In this document: positions 58,327-64,000 of the stretch, piece after piece
Numbering within the stretch: position 1 is the first letter of the stretch
Layout of the letters: each line of letters begins with the position of its first letter
Assembly (NCBI GenBank): GCA_027482245.1
Contig: JAIXWG010000038.1
Location: forward strand, 186,001-250,000
Direction: 5' to 3'
Origin: Acetobacteraceae bacterium
GTDB taxonomy: Bacteria > Pseudomonadota > Alphaproteobacteria > Acetobacterales > Acetobacteraceae
Length of the DNA stretch: 64,000 nt
The notes under the pieces: model-generated
Databases searched by the model: none
What the model was told of the DNA's origin: nothing
Seen by the model: only the letters and a program-made list of their open reading frames with translations
Position numbers and translations under genes: made by a program

Positions 58327-59609
58327 GCCACCGCCTCCGCCATCATCGGCCGGGGATCGGCGATGCGGCCCTCGATGGCGGAGGCCGCGACGACGGCGGC
58401 GCCCGCCAGATGCACGCGGGCGCTACGCGCGCCGTTGCGGCCGGCATAGTTGAACTGCTGGGTGGAGATCAGGACCTCGTTGTCGTTCAGCACGCCCTGG
58501 TAGCCCCAGCAGGTGGTGCAGCCCGGTGCGAGCACTGTCGCGCCGGCTTCCGCAAAGACCTCCAGCAGACCCTCTCGCGCCGCGGCGGCATAGACGTTGC
58601 GGCTGCCGGGCGTGATGTAGAGCGTGACATGCGGCGCGATGCGCCGGCCGCGCAGCAGCCCGGCGGCCAGGCGCATGTCCTCCATCCGCCCGCCGGAGCA
58701 GGAGCCGATCGTCGCCTGGTCGATCCGCTGGCCCGCGACATCGCCGACCGGCACGGCGGCATGCAGGTCCGGCGGCAGCGTCACCATGGGCGCGATGGCG
58801 TCGAGATCGTAGTGCAGATCGGCGATGTAGGGCACGCCGGGATCGGGCTCGACCACCTGCCAGGGGCGGCCCTGGGCGCGGGCCTCCACATAGGCGATGA
58901 CGGCATCGTCCACCGGCATCACGCCGGTATAGGCGCCGCTGTGGAAGAGGCTGGCGAGGATCGTCTCCCGCTCATCGATCGAGAGCGTGGCGATGCCCGG
59001 GCCCGCGAATTCGACGCAGGCCTGCAGCAGCGCGGAGTTCGTGGTCTGGTCGCGCAGGATGGTTTGGATCACGTCCCGCGCGCCCACGCCGAAGCCGAGC
59101 CGCCCCGTCAGCGTGATGCGGGCCGAGGGCGGCACCGCGATCCAGTTGCCGTCCTGGATCAGCGCGACGAGCACCTCCGTCGAGATCGGCAGGTTCAGCG
59201 CGCCGAGCGCGCCGATGGAGGCGATGTTGCCCTCGTCGGAGAAGATCAGCGTGCCCGGCCGCGCGAAGCCGCGCTCCGTCAGCACCAGGTGGCGGAGCCC
59301 GTTGCCCGGGCCGAAGAAGGTCGCGATCCCCTGCTGAGCGCACCAGTCGCGCAGCGTGCGGTGCGTCTCGTGGTGATGCGACCCCATCGCCGCGCTGGTC
59401 GAATGGTCGATCACCATGATCGCCTTGTCCGGGCGTGGGATGCGGTCGACGCCGATGCGCTCCAGGTTGCGCTTGTGGCCGGGCCAGAAGAGTTCCTGGC
59501 AGGCGACGTAGTCCGGGGAGACCGTGACGTAGTCGCCGACCTCGACCGCGGGCAGGCCGGCGGCGCGGGCGATGATCTTCTGCGCGACGCTGCGCGGCGT
59601 CCCGTCCAT
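58323..59609 (-). CDS. Aconitase-family large subunit (LeuC-like)
   Basis: The 428-residue protein is the catalytic subunit with the [4Fe-4S] cluster: Cys304 (IGSCSGGRMED), Cys364 and Cys367 (PGCTTCWGYQG). VIDHSTSAA and GSHHHETHR lie in the N-terminal part, and TLTGRLGFGVGARDVI is the family's middle motif. It is shorter than E. coli LeuC (466) and in the range of the archaeal-type/homoaconitase-like group. It starts the operon with the LeuD-like subunit, Bug receptor and quinone reductase. No leuB or leuA is nearby, so leucine synthesis is unlikely; hydration of an aconitate-like acid fits better. Confidence 0.87.
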   Translation of the reverse strand: MDGTPRSVAQKIIARAAGLPAVEVGDYVTVSPDYVACQELFWPGHKRNLERIGVDRIPRPDKAIMVIDHSTSAAMGSHHHETHRTLRDWCAQQGIATFFGPGNGLRHLVLTERGFARPGTLIFSDEGNIASIGALGALNLPISTEVLVALIQDGNWIAVPPSARITLTGRLGFGVGARDVIQTILRDQTTNSALLQACVEFAGPGIATLSIDERETILASLFHSGAYTGVMPVDDAVIAYVEARAQGRPWQVVEPDPGVPYIADLHYDLDAIAPMVTLPPDLHAAVPVGDVAGQRIDQATIGSCSGGRMEDMRLAAGLLRGRRIAPHVTLYITPGSRNVYAAAAREGLLEVFAEAGATVLAPGCTTCWGYQGVLNDNEVLISTQQFNYAGRNGARSARVHLAGAAVVAASAIEGRIADPRPMMAEAVA

Positions 59610-59629
59610 GCGCGTTTCCCCTGGTGGCA

Positions 59630-59659
59630 GGCCTTAGGTCAGCTTTATGACCCTAGGCC
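59630..59659. promoter_or_regulatory. Imperfect 12-bp hairpin between the hydrolase and LeuC-like genes
   Basis: GGCCTTAGGTCA and TGACCCTAGGCC pair at ten of twelve positions around GCTTTA. On the minus strand it is 26 bases after the hydrolase stop and 20 bases before the LeuC-like start. It may be a terminator without T-run or an operator for the LeuC-like operon. Confidence 0.4.
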
Positions 59660-59685
59660 CGCCATGGCAGGGTGTCCACCGCCCC

Positions 59686-61647
59686 TCAGGGCAGTTGCGC
59701 CAGCGTCCCCGCCCGCGCGCGTTCCACGGCACGCGCCGCATCCTCCGGCAGCAGCAGCCGCTCCGCCACCGCGCGATCGGCGGCGGCGCGCACGGCGGCG
59801 ACATAGGCGGCGTCATCGGCGTAGCGCTCCGCGATCGACAGCCGCGGATCATTGGCTGCCAGCCGCGCCTCCCGCGTCGGCGCGAAGGGGGAGACGGCGC
59901 CCTGCAGCGGGAACAGCGTGCCCGCGCCATAGCCCGGCGCGCGCGGGTTCCAGCCCGTGTAGCTGGCGCGCGGCACGGCGAGCGGCAGCATGCGAATGCC
60001 GGCGATCGCCATGCCATCGGCATCGGCGCGCGGCACGAAGACCGGGTATTCGCCGATCAGCCGCGGCGGCAGCACGGATTGGTCGGAGATGGCGGCACCG
60101 GTGACGATGCCGGCGTAGGGCAGGCCGGGGATGCCCGCGGGCACGGCCCGCACGGCCTCCACCAGCGTACCATGGGCGCGCATCGGCACGCGGCTGGCGG
60201 GTGGCTCGACGCCCTCCGCGACCCAGGCCTCCATCGCCGTCAGCAGCGCGCGCATGGGCGGGCCGGCATGCATGGGGTTGGTCGGCAGCGCCATGGTTGC
60301 CACGCGGCGCACGCTGTCATTCGGGGCCGCGTAATGCGGCGTGCCCGCGATCATATAGGCGCGGACATCGGGCGGCAGGTCGATGTGGTTGCCCGCAAGG
60401 TCCGTCACGACGAGGGAGGCGCGCGACGCCCACCATTCATGCTCGCTGTCCGTGTGCATCACCTTGGGGCAGGTGCCGTTCAGGCGGCAGCGCATCAGGA
60501 TGCCGTCGGTGCGGCCCGACAGCGGATCGCGCATCGCCGCATAGGTGAAGGGGAAGGTATCGGCCTGCCAGGCGGGGTCCTGCGGGTGCCGCGCGTTGCG
60601 GCCCGGATTGCCGAAGCGGTAGTTCGTCGCCATGCGGCGCCCGCCGGCGATGTGGGGCATCACGCCGTCGAAGACCATGCGGCCGCGCATATCCTCGTTG
60701 AAACCCTGCCAGAGGAAGTCGCGCAGGAAGCGGCCGGACTGGGAGACGCCGAAGCCGATGGCGCGGCTCACGGTTGAGCGTCCCTGCGCGGCCAGCGGAT
60801 TGGCCTCGCTGCCGTCGCGCCGCAGGAAGGCGGTGACGTCGCGCGTGGCGGCGAAGCCGAGGCCGAGCACGATCGGGTCCTTGGCCGTGTAGGTCACCTC
60901 ATACAGCGCGCCGGCATCGAAGCCGCTGGCGGGGCGGGTGATCTCCACGGTGTTGGGCCCGGTGGCGCGGATGGCGAGGCCGGGCGGCGTCTGCCGCGCC
61001 TCCGACCAATGGCCGCGCACCGTCACCGCCAGGCTGGCGGGATCGGCGACGGGCCAGGTCAGCGTCGCCGTGGCGGGGTTGCGCGTGTGGTCGAAGATGA
61101 ATTCGTCGCGGGACGGGCCCGTGATGCCCGTCAGCACCGGCGCCGTCATCGCCAGCTGGTTGGGCTGGGAGGGGATGTCGGCCTGCCAGCCGATCCAGGC
61201 CATGGCGTAGCCGCGGCGATGCAGGAAGCCGATGCCGGCATCGGCGGCCTGTTCCGCCCGCGTCGCGCCGGGCTGCGCGACGTCGTCGAAGAGCTGTGGC
61301 GCCAGCTTGGTGCCGCGGTTCGGCACGTCCACCAGCAGCGTGCCGTTGCCGCGCGCGGGATCGGCGGGGCGCAGCACCACCACATCCGCCATCGCCTCCA
61401 CACGCCCCTGCGCGTTGCGCGGTGCGCGTTCGATATCCGCGATCACGGCGTTGCGCGGATCGGCGGGGTCCACCGCGATGGTCGCGCGGCCGGTGATGCG
61501 GACATAGCGCCCCACACCCTCGAACTCCCGCCCCTCGAAGGCGGGGACGCTCTCCAGCACCTCGAAGCGGATGACCTCCGCCGCGGCGGGTGCCGCGATG
61601 GCCCCGATCGCGCCGGCGAGCAGGCCAGCCCTCAGCGTCTGTCGCAT
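59686..61647 (-). CDS. Large exported alpha/beta-hydrolase-domain protein
   Basis: The 653-residue protein has a signal peptide (RAGLLAGAIGAIAAPAAA) and the alpha/beta hydrolase domain of a family (PF20091-like) often found near aromatic or terpenoid degradation genes. The nucleophile region is GFGVSQSGRFLRDFL (G-x-S-Q-S-G), and HTDSEHEWWASRASL is another family-typical segment. The ATG at 61647 has GGAGG seven bases upstream. It stands between the LysR gene and the LeuC-like operon on the same strand. Its role may be hydrolysis of an ester before uptake of the freed acid. Confidence 0.82.
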   Translation of the reverse strand: MRQTLRAGLLAGAIGAIAAPAAAEVIRFEVLESVPAFEGREFEGVGRYVRITGRATIAVDPADPRNAVIADIERAPRNAQGRVEAMADVVVLRPADPARGNGTLLVDVPNRGTKLAPQLFDDVAQPGATRAEQAADAGIGFLHRRGYAMAWIGWQADIPSQPNQLAMTAPVLTGITGPSRDEFIFDHTRNPATATLTWPVADPASLAVTVRGHWSEARQTPPGLAIRATGPNTVEITRPASGFDAGALYEVTYTAKDPIVLGLGFAATRDVTAFLRRDGSEANPLAAQGRSTVSRAIGFGVSQSGRFLRDFLWQGFNEDMRGRMVFDGVMPHIAGGRRMATNYRFGNPGRNARHPQDPAWQADTFPFTYAAMRDPLSGRTDGILMRCRLNGTCPKVMHTDSEHEWWASRASLVVTDLAGNHIDLPPDVRAYMIAGTPHYAAPNDSVRRVATMALPTNPMHAGPPMRALLTAMEAWVAEGVEPPASRVPMRAHGTLVEAVRAVPAGIPGLPYAGIVTGAAISDQSVLPPRLIGEYPVFVPRADADGMAIAGIRMLPLAVPRASYTGWNPRAPGYGAGTLFPLQGAVSPFAPTREARLAANDPRLSIAERYADDAAYVAAVRAAADRAVAERLLLPEDAARAVERARAGTLAQLP

Positions 61648-61723
61648 GCCATTTCCTCCATCCCCGCGCATCTGCGGCGCGCTGGTGAAAGCGTCCGCCA
61701 GCGCGGGGCGGCTGGCAAGCGGT

Positions 61724-62653
61724 TCAGCGGCGCCGGATGCGGATCGGCGATGCCGGGGCCTGGCGCAGATGGTCCGGGAAGGCGCGGGCAGCGAAATCGG
61801 CGAAGGCGCGCACCTTCGGCGCGGTGAAGCGCGCCTTTGGATAGGCGACGTAGAAGACCTGCGCTTCCGTCTCCCATTCCTCCAGCACCGCGCGCAGGCG
61901 GCCATCCCGCAGATGCGCATGCGCCAGCAGGCCGAGCACGTAGCAGAAGCCGCCGCCCTCCGCCGCCGCGTTCAGCAGCGCGTCGCTGCTGTTGAAGGCG
62001 AGGGGACCTGCCGGTTCGACGACGACGCGTTCCACCCCGCGCTGGAACCGCCAGGCGCGCGGCGGCGCGCCGGTATCCGCGACCCAGGCGAGCCCCTGCG
62101 CCGGATCGATGGCGCCGGGATGGGCCGGCACACCGTGACGTGCGAGGAAGGCCGGCGCGGCGCAGACGACATGGGTGCTGCGATAGACCGGGCGGGCAAC
62201 GAGATCGCCGGTCTCCACCTCATCCATCCGGATCGCGACATCAATGCCGCGGCGCGCCAGGCTGTCCACCTCGTTCCCCAGGATGGTGACCACGCGCAGT
62301 CCCGGATGCGCCGCCGCGAAGGCGGCCAGGGCCGGCGCCAGCACCATGTGGCCGACCGCGATCGGGACCTGGATGCGCAGCACGCCACGCGCGGCATCGC
62401 CGCCGGCCACGGCCTCCGCCTCCTCCATCGCGCCCAGGATCTCCCGCGCCCGGGGCAGGAAGGCTTCCCCTTCCGGCGTCAGGCGCAGGCTGCGGGTGGA
62501 GCGGTGGAGCAGCGTCGTCCGGAGATGCGCCTCCAGCGCCTGGAGCTGCGCGGTGACGGTGGGGGCGGACAGGCCTAGGCGCGCGGCGGCGCCGGCCAGG
62601 CTGCCGGCCTCCGCCACCGCCACGAAGACTTCCATCGCGCGCAGCCTGTCCAT
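61724..62653 (-). CDS. LysR-family transcriptional regulator
   Basis: The 309-residue protein has the LysR helix-turn-helix at residues 4-63 (FVAVAEAGSLAGAAARLGLS, then STRSLRLTPEGE) and an effector-binding periplasmic-binding-like domain after residue 90. It is divergent from a TcuA-like flavoprotein gene across 133 bases that contain a LysR box, so it most likely controls that gene, and perhaps the hydrolase behind it. In Salmonella, TcuR, a LysR protein, controls the tcuABC tricarballylate operon in the same divergent layout. Confidence 0.9.
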   Translation of the reverse strand: MDRLRAMEVFVAVAEAGSLAGAAARLGLSAPTVTAQLQALEAHLRTTLLHRSTRSLRLTPEGEAFLPRAREILGAMEEAEAVAGGDAARGVLRIQVPIAVGHMVLAPALAAFAAAHPGLRVVTILGNEVDSLARRGIDVAIRMDEVETGDLVARPVYRSTHVVCAAPAFLARHGVPAHPGAIDPAQGLAWVADTGAPPRAWRFQRGVERVVVEPAGPLAFNSSDALLNAAAEGGGFCYVLGLLAHAHLRDGRLRAVLEEWETEAQVFYVAYPKARFTAPKVRAFADFAARAFPDHLRQAPASPIRIRRR

Positions 62654-62673
62654 GGCCGAAGGCTATCCCATCA

Positions 62674-62688
62674 TTCGGCAAACCCGAA
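62674..62688. promoter_or_regulatory. LysR box TTCGG-N5-CCGAA
   Basis: A perfect 5-base inverted repeat with the T-N11-A form bound by LysR proteins sits 20 bases upstream of the lysR start and 98 bases before the TcuA-like start. This is where an autoregulating LysR activator would bind. Confidence 0.6.
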
Positions 62689-62786
62689 GACTGTCTTTGG
62701 CGATCTGGCCGTCCTGCGCCGTTGCCCTGGCCGCGCCACGGGTGAACCCTGCGCCCGTCCAAGCAAAGGGGAGCGGCGCCGGTCAC

Positions 62787-64000
62787 ATGGCAGCGGGGGA
62801 GGGATTCGACCTGGTGGTGGCGGGCTGCGGCGTGGCGGGGCTGTCCGCCGCCGTCGCCGCGGCGGAACAGGGCGCGCGGGTCGTCGTGCTGGAACGGGCC
62901 CCGCGGGCCGAGCGCGGCGGGCAGAGCCGCTACACCGAAGCCTATCTCCGCATGAAGAGCGAGAGCGAGGTCACCGACGATTTCGAGACGCACCTCGCCG
63001 AGAATGGCGCGCTGCCCTATGCCGATCCGGACCTCGCCCCCGAAGTGGCCCGCCCGATGGCGGATCGCGCCGGCCATGCGCGCGCGCTGTCGATGATCGA
63101 TCCCGATGTGGTGCAGGAATTCGCCGACCAGGCGGGGCCGACCATCGCCTGGCTCAAGACCATGGGCGTGCGCTTCGACTTCCTGCCGACGCAGTTCCTG
63201 ACGAAGTCCCAGCCCCGCCTGCTGCCGGTCGGCGGTGGTGCCGCGCTGGTGGAGGCGCTGGCGAAGCGGGCCGAGGAACTCGGCGTCGCCTTCCGCTACG
63301 AGACGACGGCGCAGAAGCTGATCCAGGATGACGAGGGCCGCGTCATCGGGCTGGTCGCGCGCCAGGCCGGGCGGATGCTGCGCTTCCACGGCCCCGTGAC
63401 GCTGGCCTGCGGCGGCTTCGAGGGCGATGCGGAGATGTCCACCCGCTACCTCGGCCCGCGTTCCAGCTTCCTCCGCACGATCTGCAAGGGCGGGCTGTTC
63501 AACCGGGGCGAGGGCATCCGCATGGCGCTCGACATCGGGGCGGCGCCGAGCGGCGATTTCGGCAGCTACCATGCGGAACCGATCGATCCGCGGTCATCGA
63601 TCGCGGAGCCGTCGGTCTTCCTCTTCCCCTACGGCATCCTCGTGAACAAGGAAGGCCGCCGCTTCGTGGATGAGGCGCCGGGCACGGTGGATGCGACCTA
63701 TGAACGCGTGACGCGCCGGATCTACGACCAGCGCGACGGCATCGCCTGGGTCATCCTCGATGCGAGGCACAGGGAAATCCCCAACTGGCGGCTTGGCCTG
63801 CGGACCGACCAGCCGCCGATCGAGGGCGAGAGCATCGAGGCACTGGCGCGGGCCATCGGCCTGCCGGAGGCCGCGCTGGCGGAGACGGTGGCGGAATACA
63901 ACGCTGCCTGCGTGCCTGGCGAATGGAAGCCCCTGCAACTGGACGGCCTGGCGACGAAGGGACTGACCCCGCAAAAATCGAACTGGGCCACGCCGCTCGT
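62787..64000 (+). CDS. FAD-dependent tricarballylate dehydrogenase-like protein (TcuA-like), 3' end missing
   Basis: The 404 residues inside the window belong to the FAD-binding-2 (fumarate reductase/succinate dehydrogenase flavoprotein) family and look most like TcuA. The FAD site is VVAGCGVAGLSAAVAAAE, followed by GGQSRYTEAYLRMKSE and, later, TLACGGFEGDAEMSTRYLG and FPYGILVNKEGRRFVDEAP. TcuA oxidises tricarballylate to cis-aconitate. The reading frame is open at base 64000; the family is about 460-500 residues, so some 60-100 are lost. A TcuB-like partner may follow outside the window. Confidence 0.85.
   Translation, partial: MAAGEGFDLVVAGCGVAGLSAAVAAAEQGARVVVLERAPRAERGGQSRYTEAYLRMKSESEVTDDFETHLAENGALPYADPDLAPEVARPMADRAGHARALSMIDPDVVQEFADQAGPTIAWLKTMGVRFDFLPTQFLTKSQPRLLPVGGGAALVEALAKRAEELGVAFRYETTAQKLIQDDEGRVIGLVARQAGRMLRFHGPVTLACGGFEGDAEMSTRYLGPRSSFLRTICKGGLFNRGEGIRMALDIGAAPSGDFGSYHAEPIDPRSSIAEPSVFLFPYGILVNKEGRRFVDEAPGTVDATYERVTRRIYDQRDGIAWVILDARHREIPNWRLGLRTDQPPIEGESIEALARAIGLPEAALAETVAEYNAACVPGEWKPLQLDGLATKGLTPQKSNWATPL

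Noticed and set aside
58323..59609. True leucine-biosynthesis LeuCD
   Set aside because: No leuA or leuB nearby, the operon contains a Bug receptor and quinone reductase, and the small-subunit loop departs from LeuD. A catabolic hydro-lyase fits better.
1..64000. CRISPR array, tRNA, rRNA, insertion sequence or prophage
   Set aside because: Looked for regular spaced repeats, tRNA-like ends, transposase or integrase motifs and phage genes; none seen. The only tandem repeats are the coding 48-base and the 27-base sets.

Overview
The window is very GC-rich and densely packed, with 68 protein-coding genes (the first and last cut by the window edges). No tRNA, rRNA, CRISPR array, insertion sequence or phage gene was seen, and no gap between genes exceeds 300 bases; the longest is the 228-base divergent region at 35660-35887. 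The gene content suggests an alphaproteobacterium of the Acetobacteraceae, Roseomonas-like: orphan Bug/TctC and TAXI receptors with twin-arginine-type signals, DUF6524, DUF808, bestrophin-like DUF4239, and many small-molecule catabolic operons. This taxonomic reading is an inference from gene families.

Region by region: 1-4.9 kb (+) is the end of a branched-chain amino acid type ABC transporter (LivG, LivF, binding protein) running into SDR, metallo-beta-lactamase-fold and SDR enzymes. 4.9-8.9 kb (-) is a polysaccharide-deacetylase-like / Bug receptor / VOC / D-2-hydroxyacid dehydrogenase / Asp-Glu-racemase-like operon. 9.0-16.1 kb holds two more AMDase/maleate-isomerase-like proteins, a hydantoin-racemase-like protein, an SH3b protein, a flavin monooxygenase with a class II aldolase, and RraA with a Bug receptor. 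16.2-20.7 kb (+) has DUF808, a small ABM-domain monooxygenase, a proline-repeat membrane protein, a TAXI receptor and a ureidoglycolate lyase homologue. 20.7-26.8 kb (-) is a complete dipeptide-type ABC transporter with an aldolase, divergent from a D-aminoacylase-like amidohydrolase (26.97-28.7 kb). 28.7-38.9 kb contains an RraA/CMD/MBL/hydrolase operon, two paralogous FAD-linked oxidases, a nitrate/sulfonate-type ABC transporter and a CocE-type hydrolase.

38.9-48.6 kb is the most unusual stretch: about thirteen mostly uncharacterised membrane and periplasmic proteins in which several modules occur twice (bestrophin-like DUF4239, a mitofilin-like single-pass protein, and a helical domain with an RYGLT motif). 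With them are a beta-carbonic-anhydrase-like domain, DUF6524 and an orphan PstS-like binding protein. It reads as a possible inorganic-anion (bicarbonate/phosphate) envelope system and is the best candidate here for something undescribed.

48.7-55.8 kb has a CitE-like lyase, a MarR-EmrA-EmrB efflux operon with a palindromic operator, an MFS transporter, a truncated haemoglobin and an 8-oxoguanine-deaminase-like enzyme. 55.8-64 kb has a quinone reductase, Bug receptor, LeuD- and LeuC-like aconitase-family pair, a large secreted alpha/beta hydrolase, and a LysR regulator divergent from a TcuA-like flavoprotein with a LysR box between them. This suggests uptake and oxidation of a tricarboxylate such as tricarballylate.

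Genes are packed into ATGA/GTGA-overlapping operons. Ten of the eleven convergent gene pairs end within 3 bases of each other or overlap, so there is almost no room for ordinary terminators.
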